DNA of 64,000 nucleotides from Sphingomonas bacterium (GCF_028292945.1 NZ_JAQGLJ010000045.1:46099-110098), one strand, 5' to 3'; counted from the first letter of the stretch, positions 8,047 to 16,703 are shown. The notes: generated from the sequence alone by a model not told the origin. A program made the numbers and translations.

Positions 8047-9462
8047 TTAAGGCAGCACTGTGCCGGGCCGCAACTCCTCGGGCGCGAATGCCACCACGGC
8101 GAGCATCGCCGTCCATGCGGCCACGTTCTGGCGCAGCTGCTCTGGATCGACGCGATCGAGCGTATCGTCAGGAGTGTGGTGAATGTCGAAGTAACGAAGG
8201 CCCGACTGGTTGAGGTCGACCGCGCCCACACCCTGTGCGAACAGCGGGCCGACATCCGCGCCATCGTGGGCCTTGCCCGGACCACGGCTGATCCCCAGTG
8301 GCGACAGCGCCACGCCCAGACGGTCCGCCGCCGCCGCACCGCTCGGCGCGAAATTGGTCTCGACCCGCCAGATGCGATCAGCACCGAAATCGGATTCCGC
8401 GGCCACCGCGTGCCGCTCGCCGGCATGCGCGGATCCGTAGGCGCGGCCGCCGAACACGCCGACCTCCTCGGCCCCGAACCAGACCACCCGGATCGTGCGG
8501 CGCGGTCGTCGGCCGGAGTCCATGATCCGCTTCGCCGCCGCCGTCACGATCGCGACGCCCGTGGCATCGTCGACCGCGCCCGTACCGAGATCCCACGAAT
8601 CGAGATGACCGCCGACCAGGACGATGCCAGCGCCCGGATCGGTGCCGGGCACCTCCGCGATGACGTTGCCGGAAGTGCCTTGCCCCAGCTGGCGCGGCGT
8701 CAGCACCAACCGCATCGTGATCGGCCGCCCTCGCGCCGCGATCCGCTCCAGCTGGTCGGCGTCGGGATTCGACAGAGCGGCGGCGGGTATGGCCGCCACG
8801 TCGGCGGGGAAGTTGGTGCCGCCGGTATGGGGTAGCCGCTGGTTGTCCGTGCCGATCGACCGCACGACGATGCCGACCGCGCCCTTGCGCGCCGCGAGCG
8901 CCGGACCGACGCGCCGCGCCGCACCGGACGCGCCATAGCTGGAGCCATCCTGCGTCGGGGCCATTGCGTGGCCGACATAGGCGATCTTACCGCGCAACGA
9001 ACCATCGGGCGCGGCAAGCAGGTCGTTATAGTCGCGGAAGATCACCACCGGCGCGGTGATCCCCGCCGCCGGCGTCGCGCCCGAATTGCCGAGCGCGGTC
9101 AGCGCCAGCTTCTGCGGAAAGGGAGACACGATCTCCGCGCGCTCTTCGCCGCGCACCCAGACGGGGAGGGGGAAGGTCTCGATCCGCACGTTGCGGAAGC
9201 CCAGCGCCTTGAGCTTCGCGACCGCCCAGGTCCGCGCCCGCGCCTCGGCTTGCGTGCCAGCGAGACGCTGGCCAATCTCCGTCGTCAGGCCTTCGGTGAT
9301 GTCATAGGCCAGATCGTCCTTCAGCGCCGCGTCGCGCAGGCGGGTGACAAATGGGTCGACGGCAACCGCGCGTGCCGCGGACGCTGCTGCGGGCTGGACG
9401 GGTGTCTGCGCGGCAGCGGGGGCGGCGGCGACGGCAATGGCGAGCAGGGCGATTCTCTTCAT
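8047..9462 (-). CDS. Secreted M28-family zinc metallopeptidase
   Basis: Exported aminopeptidase-like enzyme of 471 residues. A signal peptide of about 20 residues (MKRIALLAIAVAAAPAAAQ) precedes a PA-type insert region (VVIFRDYNDLLAAPDGSLRG to IPAAALSNPDADQLE). The M28 co-catalytic zinc site is visible: HLDSWD (His286), the bridging Asp in GAVDDATG (Asp298), the catalytic EE in WFGAEEVG, a ligand Asp in ESDFGADR, and the final His in FDIHHTPDDT. It presumably degrades peptides in the periplasm or outside the cell. The start at 9462 is chosen for its signal peptide; the reading frame further upstream lies opposite ettA. ettA is divergent, 105 bp away. Confidence 0.9.
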   Translation of the reverse strand: MKRIALLAIAVAAAPAAAQTPVQPAAASAARAVAVDPFVTRLRDAALKDDLAYDITEGLTTEIGQRLAGTQAEARARTWAVAKLKALGFRNVRIETFPLPVWVRGEERAEIVSPFPQKLALTALGNSGATPAAGITAPVVIFRDYNDLLAAPDGSLRGKIAYVGHAMAPTQDGSSYGASGAARRVGPALAARKGAVGIVVRSIGTDNQRLPHTGGTNFPADVAAIPAAALSNPDADQLERIAARGRPITMRLVLTPRQLGQGTSGNVIAEVPGTDPGAGIVLVGGHLDSWDLGTGAVDDATGVAIVTAAAKRIMDSGRRPRRTIRVVWFGAEEVGVFGGRAYGSAHAGERHAVAAESDFGADRIWRVETNFAPSGAAAADRLGVALSPLGISRGPGKAHDGADVGPLFAQGVGAVDLNQSGLRYFDIHHTPDDTLDRVDPEQLRQNVAAWTAMLAVVAFAPEELRPGTVLP

Positions 9463-9567
9463 GCCGCCGACGGTTACGGGTCCGCTGCCGGTTTGCCAAT
9501 TCGCGCCCTCGCGCCTACATGCGGATGCGACTTCCCACCGCCACCATTCGGAGCGCGAGCGACCATC

Positions 9568-11247
9568 ATGGCCGTCCAATACACCTATGTCATGAAGGGG
9601 CTGACCAAGACCTTTCCCGGCGCCAACAAGCCCGTGCTCAACAACATCCACCTGCAGTTCATTCCGGGCGCGAAGATCGCGATCATCGGGCCGAACGGGT
9701 CGGGCAAGTCGACGCTGATGAAGATCATGGGCGGCATCGACACCGAGTTCACCGGCGAGGCGTGGGCCGCCGAGGGGCTCAAGGTCGGCTATCTGCCGCA
9801 GGAACCGCAGCTCGATAATTCCAAGACGGTGATCGAGAATGTCCGGCTGGGCGCGGGGCCGGTCGTCGGCATGGTCGAGCGGTTCAACGCGATCTCCGCG
9901 GAGATGGGCGATCCCAAGGACGACACCGACTTCGACGCGCTGATGGAAGAGATGGGCGTTCTTCAGGAGAAGATCGACGCCGCCGACGGCTGGTCGCTCG
10001 ACAGCCAGCTGGAGCAGGCGATGGAGGCGATGCGCTGCCCGCCGTCGGACTCCGCCGTCACCAATCTGTCCGGCGGCGAGAAGCGCCGCGTCGCGCTGGT
10101 CCAGCTGCTGCTCGAAAAGCCCGACATCCTGCTGCTCGACGAGCCGACCAACCATCTCGACGCCGAAAGCGTCGGCTGGCTGGAGAACTTCCTGAAGGAG
10201 TATCAGGGCAACGTCATCCTCGTCACCCACGACCGCTACTTCCTCGACAACGTCGTCAACTGGGTGCTCGAGCTCGATCGCGGGCGCTACTACACCTACG
10301 AAGCCAATTACTCCGGCTACCTGGAAAAGAAGGCGAAGCGGCTGGAGCAGGAGGAGCGCGAGGAGCAGGGCAAGCAGCGCGCGATCGCCGACGAGCTCGC
10401 CTGGATGCGCCAGACCCCCAAGGCGCGCCAGACCAAGTCCAAGGCCCGCATCCGCGCGTTCGACGAGCTGATGGAAAAGCAGGAGAACCGCGTCGCGGGC
10501 AAGGCCGCGATCCTGATCCAGCTGCCCGAGCGCCTCGGTGGCAAGGTGATCGAGGCCAAGGGGCTGACCAAGGCCTATGGCGACAAGCTGCTGTTCGACA
10601 ATCTGGACTTCACGCTGCCGCCGGGCGGCATCGTGGGCGTGATCGGGCCGAACGGCGCAGGCAAGTCGACGCTGTTCAAGCTCATCACCGGGCAGGAGAC
10701 GCCGGACTCGGGCACGATCGAGGTCGGCACGACGGTGAAGCTCGGTTTCGTCGACCAGAGCCGCGACGATCTCGACCCGACCAAGAACGTCTGGGAAGAG
10801 ATCAGCGACAAGCTGGAGGTGTTCCGCTTCGGCAAGCAGGAACTCGGTACGCGCGCCTATGTCGCCGCGTTCAACTTCCGCGGTCCCGACCCGCAGCAGA
10901 AGGTCGGCCAGCTATCGGGCGGCGAGCGCAACCGCGTTCACATGGCCAAGATGCTCAAGGAAGGCGGCAACGTCCTGCTGCTCGACGAGCCGACCAACGA
11001 TCTCGACGTCGAGACGCTTCGCGCGCTGGAAGAGGCGCTGGAGTCGTTCGCCGGCTGCGCGGTGGTGATCAGCCACGACCGCTTCTTCCTAGATCGCCTG
11101 TGCACGCACATCCTGGCGTTCGAGGGTGATAGCCATGTCGAATGGTTCGAGGGGAACTTCGAGTCGTACGAAGAGGATAAGCGGCGCCGGCTGGGCGACG
11201 CGGCCGACCGGCCGACCCGGCTGGCGTACAAGAAGCTGACACGCTGA
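9568..11247 (+). CDS. ettA: EttA energy-dependent translational throttle (ABC-F ATPase)
   Basis: Soluble tandem ABC ATPase of the ABC-F class that binds the ribosomal E site and, in E. coli, gates the first steps of elongation according to the ATP/ADP ratio. Two ATPase domains are present: Walker A at residues 41-49 (GPNGSGKST) and 360-368 (GPNGAGKST), signatures LSGGEKRR and LSGGERNR, and Walker B LLLDEPTNHLD and LLLDEPTNDLD. Between them is the charged linker (EKKAKRLEQEEREEQGKQR) and the EttA-type arm. Length 559 residues matches E. coli EttA (555). The ATG at 9568 begins the family's typical MAVQYTYVMKGLTK. No membrane domains. Confidence 0.95.
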   Translation: MAVQYTYVMKGLTKTFPGANKPVLNNIHLQFIPGAKIAIIGPNGSGKSTLMKIMGGIDTEFTGEAWAAEGLKVGYLPQEPQLDNSKTVIENVRLGAGPVVGMVERFNAISAEMGDPKDDTDFDALMEEMGVLQEKIDAADGWSLDSQLEQAMEAMRCPPSDSAVTNLSGGEKRRVALVQLLLEKPDILLLDEPTNHLDAESVGWLENFLKEYQGNVILVTHDRYFLDNVVNWVLELDRGRYYTYEANYSGYLEKKAKRLEQEEREEQGKQRAIADELAWMRQTPKARQTKSKARIRAFDELMEKQENRVAGKAAILIQLPERLGGKVIEAKGLTKAYGDKLLFDNLDFTLPPGGIVGVIGPNGAGKSTLFKLITGQETPDSGTIEVGTTVKLGFVDQSRDDLDPTKNVWEEISDKLEVFRFGKQELGTRAYVAAFNFRGPDPQQKVGQLSGGERNRVHMAKMLKEGGNVLLLDEPTNDLDVETLRALEEALESFAGCAVVISHDRFFLDRLCTHILAFEGDSHVEWFEGNFESYEEDKRRRLGDAADRPTRLAYKKLTR

Positions 11248-11271
11248 TCTGCGTCAATCGGCTGGAACACG

Positions 11272-11312
11272 GTCGATCTCCTCTCGTTTTTCACGAAAGA
11301 GAGGAGATCGGC
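11272..11312 (+). promoter_or_regulatory. Hairpin sequestering the ribosome-binding site of the next gene
   Basis: Perfect 12-bp inverted repeat: 11274-11285 (CGATCTCCTCTC) pairs with 11299-11310, extendable outward by a T-G and a G-C pair (11272-11273 with 11311-11312), around a 13-base loop. The 3' arm contains AGAGGAG (11300-11306), the only plausible Shine-Dalgarno for the ATG at 11314. In mRNA the site would be fully paired, so translation should depend on melting, a trans factor or ribosome traffic. There is no U-tract after the stem, so it is not a typical Rho-independent terminator for ettA. Confidence 0.7.
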
Positions 11313-11313
11313 G

Positions 11314-11490
11314 ATGGCTCAGAAGGGCGCAGGCGGCAATCCGGGCGCGGTGACCAAGAAGGGCGGCGATCCCGGATCGGGCGCGAAGAGCAAGACGACC
11401 GGTGGCAAGGGCGGCGGCGGCCGTTCCGGCGGCTCGAAGAGCGGCGGTGGCGGCAACAGCGGCGGCGGATCGACCGGCGGATCGAAGTAG
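11314..11490 (+). CDS. 58-residue Gly/Ser/Lys-rich small protein
   Basis: Tiny basic protein made almost only of Gly, Ser, Lys, Ala and Thr. The first half has MAQKGAGGNPGAVTKKGGD, and the rest is a run of (GGGS/GGSK)-like repeats ending in GGSK. It has no hydrophobic segment and is surely disordered; the basic tail suggests nucleic acid or ribosome contact, but that is a guess. Support for it being real is a strong AGAGGAG at seven bases before the ATG, a clean stop, and the elaborate hairpin over that site. It lies 66 bp after ettA on the same strand and could be co-transcribed. I know no characterised homologue. Confidence 0.6.
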   Translation: MAQKGAGGNPGAVTKKGGDPGSGAKSKTTGGKGGGGRSGGSKSGGGGNSGGGSTGGSK

Positions 11491-11494
11491 GCGG

Positions 11495-11897
11495 TCAGAG
11501 TCCGTCAGTGGCGATCGTCAGACCGGGGATCGTCGCCGACGTGATCGGCTGGCCGAACTCTATCCTACCCCTGTCGGCGTATAGCTCGCCGGCCGGCGAC
11601 CACATATGGTGGAGGGCGCGCGCGTTGAAGTATCCGACAGGTCGACCGAAGGAGCGATCCAGGTCTTGAGCGTGCTACCGAGCGCTGCCAGCGCCCCGTA
11701 AAGGCGCCCATGCAGTTCGGCCTGAACACCGGCGTGACGACTGGGGATCGCGTTCACCCCCCAGATCTCCCCGTCCAGCAACTCGGTCCTGACGTGACCG
11801 TCAAGGAGCCGTTCGCCTCCAGCAGCAGGAAGTCGTCCCGGCTGAGCTTTCAGACATGCTGCCCGGCCTCGGCAGTCATTGGCTGATGTGCCGTCAT
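11495..11897 (-). pseudogene. Uma2-family (DUF820) nuclease-fold gene, broken
   Basis: Remnant of a Uma2/DUF820 protein (PD-(D/E)XK-like fold of unknown role, widespread in cyanobacteria and sphingomonads). Starting at ATG 11897 the frame hits an in-frame TGA after 15 codons, then continues as KLSRDDFLLLEANG. It must shift frame to give RTELLDGEIWGVNAIPSRHA and the PSVDLSD block, and shift again for the C-terminal IEFGQPITSATIPGLTIATD ending at 11495. One stop and at least two frameshifts mean it is dead. It fills the gap between the Gly-rich gene and the NYN gene; I see nothing else there. Confidence 0.75.
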
Positions 11898-11931
11898 GCT
11901 GACGATATCCTGCCGGCGAGCGCTTGATAGT

Positions 11932-12702
11932 CTAGCGCAGCCGCTTGACCCAGGCGCGCCCGCCCTCGCGCTTCTCGATCTGGAAGTTGGGCACTGCCGC
12001 GATCAGGTCGCTCAGGCGCTGGTAGCCATAGTTGCGCACGTCGAAGCTGGAGCGGTTGGCGGCGAGCTGGCCCATTGCGGACAGGCTGACAAAGCCGCGC
12101 TCGTCGCGCTTGGTGGCGTCGTAGGCGTCGATCAGCAGCTTGAGCAGCTCGGCGTCGACGGGGGCCTTCTTTGCAGATCGGGTGCCGCTGATCGGCGGGG
12201 GCAGGGCCTCGTCGATCGGCACGTCGACGTTCACCACCGGCGCTGCCGGGGCGGCCTCTCCGTCCAGCTTGTCGACATCGAAGAAGCGCGTGCATGCCGT
12301 CCGGAACCCCTCGGGCGTGGTGCCGCGCCCGAAGCCGTACACGGGCAGCCCGTCCTGCTTGATCCGCGTCGCCAGCGGCATGAAGTCCGAATCGGACGAC
12401 ATGATCCCGAATCCCTCGACACGGCCCCGGAACAGCAGGTCCATCGCGTCGATCGTCATCTTCATGTCGGTGGCGTTCTTGCCCTTCGTCAGGTCGAACT
12501 GCTGCTGCGGCTCAAGCCCATGCTTGATCGACATGTCCTGCCAGCCCTTCAACCCCGGCTTCGACCAGTTGCCGTAGACGCGGCGCACGTTGATCGTGCC
12601 GAGCTCGGCCAGCACCGTCAGCACGGGGTCGAGCGCATGCCAGGAGGCGTTGTCCGCGTCGATCAGCAGCGCGATGTTGCGGGTGGGGGTGTCGTCGGTC
12701 AT
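11932..12702 (-). CDS. NYN-domain RNase-like protein with OST-HTH/LOTUS domain
   Basis: Cytoplasmic 256-residue protein. Residues ~8-150 are a NYN (LabA/DUF88) PIN-like nuclease domain: the first acidic motif is ALLIDADN, then KMTIDAMDLLF and IMSSDSDFMPLATRI carry the other conserved acidic residues expected to bind metal. The C-terminus (~175-256) matches an OST-HTH/LOTUS domain (ELLKLLIDAYDA, FVSLSAMGQLA, FDVRNYGYQRLSDLI), an RNA-binding winged helix. This NYN-LOTUS pairing is widespread in bacteria but its RNA target is generally unknown. The start ATG at 12702 matches the beginning of the conserved domain; an upstream in-frame start would add 12 residues. Confidence 0.85.
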   Translation of the reverse strand: MTDDTPTRNIALLIDADNASWHALDPVLTVLAELGTINVRRVYGNWSKPGLKGWQDMSIKHGLEPQQQFDLTKGKNATDMKMTIDAMDLLFRGRVEGFGIMSSDSDFMPLATRIKQDGLPVYGFGRGTTPEGFRTACTRFFDVDKLDGEAAPAAPVVNVDVPIDEALPPPISGTRSAKKAPVDAELLKLLIDAYDATKRDERGFVSLSAMGQLAANRSSFDVRNYGYQRLSDLIAAVPNFQIEKREGGRAWVKRLR

Positions 12703-12740
12703 CGCGCTGCTCTCGCAGCAGCGGATGGCCGACGTCAACG

Positions 12741-12977
12741 TCAGCGATCGCTGTCGTACGCCTGATCGTTGGCGATATCGTCCGCCTTTTGCGGGCGGGT
12801 GGTGGAGCCGCTGTCGCCCAGCCCCTGCTTGAGGTCGTCCTGCGAGCCGATGTCGGTCTGCAGATGTCCGCCGGCCGAGCCGACGACGGCGCCTGCCTCG
12901 CTGCCGGCGACGGCGCCGTCGATCAGCTCGTGATCGTCATGGTCGCGAGCGGTGGTGGTGCGCGGATTCTCGGTCAA
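12741..12977 (-). CDS. Small acidic protein of unknown function, TTG start
   Basis: 78-residue hydrophilic protein with an acidic, His/Asp-rich start (ARDHDDHELIDG), a central Gly/Ala stretch resembling a glycine zipper (GAVAGSEAGAVVGSAGGH) and a polar tail. The start is TTG at 12977, supported by AAGGAG seven bases upstream. No signal peptide. I recognise no characterised family. It lies 38 bp upstream of the NYN gene in the same orientation and could be co-transcribed with it. Confidence 0.65.
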   Translation of the reverse strand: MTENPRTTTARDHDDHELIDGAVAGSEAGAVVGSAGGHLQTDIGSQDDLKQGLGDSGSTTRPQKADDIANDQAYDSDR

Positions 12978-13024
12978 TGCAGCTCTCCTTCGCAGACCAG
13001 AACGGACGGGGCGGGACCACGTTC

Positions 13025-13522
13025 CTAGCCTGGGTACTCGATCTCGATCACCTCATACTCGCGCTCGCCGGAAGGCAAGGTCACGCGCCGCAGATCACCC
13101 ACCGCCGCGCCCCGCAGCGCGCGGGCGAGCGGCGCGCTCCAGCCGATGCTGTTGCCCTCGGCTTCGTCGTCCCCGACGATGGTGAGCCGCCGCCAGGCAT
13201 CGTCGCTGTCGTCGTCGGTCGGGATGATAAGAACCGTCGCGCCGAAATACACCCGGTCGCGGTCCGGCTGTTGCGCTGGATCGACGACCTTGGCCGCCTT
13301 CATCCGTCTGGACAGCCAGCCCAGCCGCCGATCGATCTCGCGCAGCCGTTTGCGCCCGTAGATATAGTCGCCGTTCTCCGACCGGTCGCCGTTGCCCGCG
13401 GCCCAGGCGATCGTCTCCACCAGCGCCGGGCGTTCGGTGGCGAAGAGCTGCTCGTACTCCGCGCGAAGGGCCCCGAAGCCGGCAGGCGTGATGTAGTTCG
13501 GCTTATCCACAGAGTATTGCAT
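13025..13522 (-). CDS. greB: Transcript cleavage factor GreB
   Basis: Binds the RNA polymerase secondary channel and stimulates cleavage of backtracked RNA. The N-terminal coiled coil (residues ~5-75) contains the Gre signature with acidic tip (NGDRSENGDYIYGRKRLREI), where D and E at the tip coordinate the catalytic magnesium. The C-terminal FKBP-like domain (~85-160) ends in IGWSAPLARALRG and a short strand. The IYGRKRLREID motif and 165-residue length fit GreB better than GreA. ATG 13522 is used; a GTG four codons in (VDKPNYITP) is an alternative. Confidence 0.92.
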   Translation of the reverse strand: MQYSVDKPNYITPAGFGALRAEYEQLFATERPALVETIAWAAGNGDRSENGDYIYGRKRLREIDRRLGWLSRRMKAAKVVDPAQQPDRDRVYFGATVLIIPTDDDSDDAWRRLTIVGDDEAEGNSIGWSAPLARALRGAAVGDLRRVTLPSGEREYEVIEIEYPG

Positions 13523-13555
13523 CCATACCGACGTAAGCCGGGGTGGAGCGGACGA

Positions 13556-15511
13556 CTAGGAAGGCCGCCGCCCCAGATACCAGCTCAGGTGGTGCGGCCC
13601 CCGGCTCTTCGCCCGATCCGGCCGCGTCAGGTCGTAGACCACCGCATTCTCCAGCACGCGCTGCACGTAATTGCGCGTCTCCTGGATCGGGATCGCCTCG
13701 ATCCAGTCGACCATGTCGATCGCGCCGGTGCGCGGATCGCCGTTGAGGCGCAGCCACTTGTTCACGTTGCCCGGGCCGGCATTGTAGCCCGCCAGCGCCA
13801 GCGGATAACTGCCGTAATTGGCGAACACGCGGCGGAAATAGCCGGAGCCGAGCTTCATCGACAGATCGGGATTGGTCAGCAGCTCGCTGGGTTGATAGCT
13901 GATCCCCATCTTGCCCGCCTGTTCGCGCGCAGTGCCCGGCATCAGCTGCAACAGCCCGCGCGCGCCGGCCGAGCTGATCGCGGAGCGATTGAACTGGCTT
14001 TCCTGACGACCGATCGCATGGATCATCGTCCAGTCGCCCTCATATCCCATCGGCACCGGCAGCGTCGGAAAGCCGATCGCTGCCAGCGACGGCAGCCGAT
14101 TCGTAAGCGCGCTGCGGCCGATCATCACCGCCAGGTCGGGCCGCTGCAGCTCTCGCCCCAGATCGGCGGCGAGCAGGTGGTCGGACTCGCTCTTCGCATC
14201 GAGCGCGATCTGGCGGATGAAGGCGGTCTGATCATCATATTGCCCCAAATTGCCGAGCAGCCGTGCCGCGCGGACGATCTCGCGGCTGCCAAAGGCGGAC
14301 TTGATCACCGGATCGACCATCCGCGCGCCGACCGGCGCCGGCGCCACCAGCGGGCGGTTCAGTCGCTCCAGCGCCAGCTGCCCGTAGAACTGCTCACGGT
14401 ATGCGGCCGTCGCCTCCCATAGCCGCTGCGCGTCGGCGGTCTGGCCCGCCCGCTCGGCCGCGCGTGCCGCCCAGTACAGCCCCTTGGAGCGGGTCGACGG
14501 CGTCAGCGTGCCATTAGCGTAACGCTCGAACAGCACCGCGGCATCGGCGGGCCGGTTCAGCCGCCGGAATGCGGCTTGGCCGGCGAGCCACGCGAGGCTG
14601 GTATAATCGTCGCGCTCGCCATAGCTTCTGGTGGCGACGTCGGTGCCGGGCGGAAAGACATCGATCTGGCGCGCGATGTCATAGGCGGTCTGCCACTGCC
14701 CGTCCGCCGCCGCGCCGCGTGCTGCGGTCAGCAGCACCTCCATATATTCCTTCGGATCGCCGGGCAGCGCGCTCAGCCGCCGCGACTGCGCCAGCCATGT
14801 CCGGGCGCTCGGCCCGGCGCCATTGTTGCGCAGCCAGGTCGCACGGTCGGCGACGTAGCCGGCGTCGCCGCCGTACAGTGCCGATGTGCTCGCCGAGAGA
14901 TATGAAGCATCGGCAGCATTGGTGCGGAACGCCAGTCGCGCGGCGAACACCGGGCGGCGCTGGGGCGAGACATAGGCGAGGCCCGGCGCCGCCGCGCCCA
15001 GCTGACCCGCCCAGATCAGGGCATCCATCCGCGCCTCGTGATCCGCCGTCGTCAGCTGCGGTCCGAAGCTCGCCAGCACGTCGCGCTCGTCCGACGGCGC
15101 AAGCGAGCCGCCGCGCCACGCCGCGCGCGCCGCCCCCAGCGCCTCGCCAAGTTGGCCGGTCGCCAACAGGGCGCGGGCGTGGGCAACGCGGCCGCCATTG
15201 GTCTGCGGCGGAAAGACGCGGAACAACCGCGTGACGCTGGACGGCGACGCCGTGCCCGCCTTGGCCTCGGCGGCGCGCCGGATCGTCGCCTCGTTGGGCC
15301 AGCCGGGGTGCGCGAGCAGGAAGTCTGCATAGCTGTCGAACGGCAGCTGGCTGGTGTCGCTCACCACCCGCCATTGCGCCAGCGTCGCCGCGATCGACTG
15401 ATCGGGCGCGGTCGCACCCGGCAGCGGTTGCACGAACTGCGGTGCGCTGTAGGAGCTGATCGCGGCGAGTGCGGCGACCGCGAGAATGGTGAGCGAGGCG
15501 GGAGCAATCAT
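13556..15511 (-). CDS. slt: Soluble lytic murein transglycosylase (SLT)
   Basis: Periplasmic enzyme that cleaves peptidoglycan glycan strands with formation of 1,6-anhydromuramic acid. A signal or anchor (MIAPASLTILAVAALAAI) is followed by a long helical superhelix (residues ~40-470) like the doughnut of Slt70, then the catalytic SLT domain: AIGRQESQFN (Glu504), SSAGARGLLQLMPGTA, and the late ALAGYNAGPGNVNKWL motif. Length 651 residues is normal for the family. The start ATG at 15511 is chosen at the signal peptide; the longer open frame upstream lies antisense to dapA. Confidence 0.92.
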   Translation of the reverse strand: MIAPASLTILAVAALAAISSYSAPQFVQPLPGATAPDQSIAATLAQWRVVSDTSQLPFDSYADFLLAHPGWPNEATIRRAAEAKAGTASPSSVTRLFRVFPPQTNGGRVAHARALLATGQLGEALGAARAAWRGGSLAPSDERDVLASFGPQLTTADHEARMDALIWAGQLGAAAPGLAYVSPQRRPVFAARLAFRTNAADASYLSASTSALYGGDAGYVADRATWLRNNGAGPSARTWLAQSRRLSALPGDPKEYMEVLLTAARGAAADGQWQTAYDIARQIDVFPPGTDVATRSYGERDDYTSLAWLAGQAAFRRLNRPADAAVLFERYANGTLTPSTRSKGLYWAARAAERAGQTADAQRLWEATAAYREQFYGQLALERLNRPLVAPAPVGARMVDPVIKSAFGSREIVRAARLLGNLGQYDDQTAFIRQIALDAKSESDHLLAADLGRELQRPDLAVMIGRSALTNRLPSLAAIGFPTLPVPMGYEGDWTMIHAIGRQESQFNRSAISSAGARGLLQLMPGTAREQAGKMGISYQPSELLTNPDLSMKLGSGYFRRVFANYGSYPLALAGYNAGPGNVNKWLRLNGDPRTGAIDMVDWIEAIPIQETRNYVQRVLENAVVYDLTRPDRAKSRGPHHLSWYLGRRPS

Positions 15512-15587
15512 GTGGACAGGATACCGGTCGCGCCAGTATCTGTCCTGAACGAAATGGCCGCGCTTGGCCAAATGAGGCCGCATCTCG

Positions 15588-16469
15588 ATGTTTTCCGGAT
15601 CGATTCCCGCGCTGGTCACGCCGTTCGATGACGGCGGCGGCTTCGCGGAGCAAGCGTTTCGCGACTTGATCGAATGGCAGATCGCGGAAGGTTCGTCGGC
15701 GCTGGTCGCCTGCGGCACCACCGGCGAAGCGGCGACACTGAACAAGGCCGAGCACTTCCACGTCGTGCGCGTCTGCGTCGAACAGGCGAGGGGCCGCGTC
15801 CCGGTGATCGCCGGCGCGGGTTCCAACGACACGCGCGTGGCGGTCGACAACCTGACTGCGGCGAAGGAAGCGGGCGCGGACGCGGCGCTGATGGTGCCGC
15901 CCTACTACAATCGCCCGAGCCAGGACGGGATCGCGCAGCATTTCGCCGCGTTGGCAGGGGCGACGGCGCTGCCGATCATCCTCTACAACGTTCCCGGCCG
16001 CACGGTGACGGACATCCTGCCCGCGACGGTGATCCGTATCGTGCAGGAGAATCCGGCGGTCTTCATCGGCATCAAGGATGCGACCGGCGACCTCGCGCGC
16101 GTGTCGCAGCATCGTGCGGCGCTCGGAGCGGACTGGTGCCAGCTTTCCGGCAACGACGACCTGGCGTTGGCTTTCAACGTCATGGGCGGGCGCGGGTGCA
16201 TTTCCGTCACCGCCAACGCCGCCCCCCGCCTTTGCGCCGAATTCCAGGCCGCCTGCGCCACGGGCGACATTGCGCGCGCACGCGAGCTGCACGACCGCCT
16301 GTTCCCGCTTCACCAGGCGATGTTCACCGACGCGTCGCCCGGCCCTGTCAAATATGCGCTTAGCCGGGTGCGGTCCGAGACGCCGCGCGGCCTGAGGCTG
16401 CCGATGACATGGCCCTCAGAGGCGGCGCAGGCTGCGGTGGACGACGCGCTGACGCATGCCGGCCTGTAG
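15588..16469 (+). CDS. dapA: 4-hydroxy-tetrahydrodipicolinate synthase
   Basis: First committed step of lysine and meso-diaminopimelate synthesis: condenses pyruvate with aspartate semialdehyde. Standard 293-residue TIM barrel. The N-terminal GSIPALVTPFDD, the CGTTGEAATL substrate loop, the LYNVPGRT motif with the conserved Tyr, and the Schiff-base lysine in FIGIKDATGD (Lys163) are all present. It is divergent from the transglycosylase gene with 76 bp between the starts; both serve cell-wall metabolism, and the short gap could carry both promoters. Confidence 0.96.
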   Translation: MFSGSIPALVTPFDDGGGFAEQAFRDLIEWQIAEGSSALVACGTTGEAATLNKAEHFHVVRVCVEQARGRVPVIAGAGSNDTRVAVDNLTAAKEAGADAALMVPPYYNRPSQDGIAQHFAALAGATALPIILYNVPGRTVTDILPATVIRIVQENPAVFIGIKDATGDLARVSQHRAALGADWCQLSGNDDLALAFNVMGGRGCISVTANAAPRLCAEFQAACATGDIARARELHDRLFPLHQAMFTDASPGPVKYALSRVRSETPRGLRLPMTWPSEAAQAAVDDALTHAGL

Positions 16470-16703
16470 TGCTGATGGTGGTAGCATTGCTGTAGGCGAT
16501 CGCCGGTCCCGCGCTGCCGTTGGCGCGCCGTTCTTCCATGACCCCCCTGTCCGCCAGTTACGTCAACCGATGACGGGGTCGTCTGCGCGCGTTCGCAGGA
16601 CTTCCACCGCCTGAAGCCGCTGCCGCCCCCCGCGGACACGGCACCGCATGACCTTGAAACGGCAAGCTTCCGCTAAGCAGCCGACCCTCCTACATGCGTC
16701 CGC

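Noticed and set aside
8968..9567. N-terminal extension of the ettA frame
   Set aside because: It lies opposite the M28 peptidase gene; the family N-terminus begins at 9568.
9463..10230. N-terminal extension of the M28 peptidase frame
   Set aside because: The extension is antisense to ettA; the signal peptide at 9462 marks the true start.
12977..14422. Long plus-strand open frame over the transglycosylase and greB
   Set aside because: Arg/His/Gln-rich shadow with no domain, antisense to two clearly recognised genes; typical of high-GC DNA.
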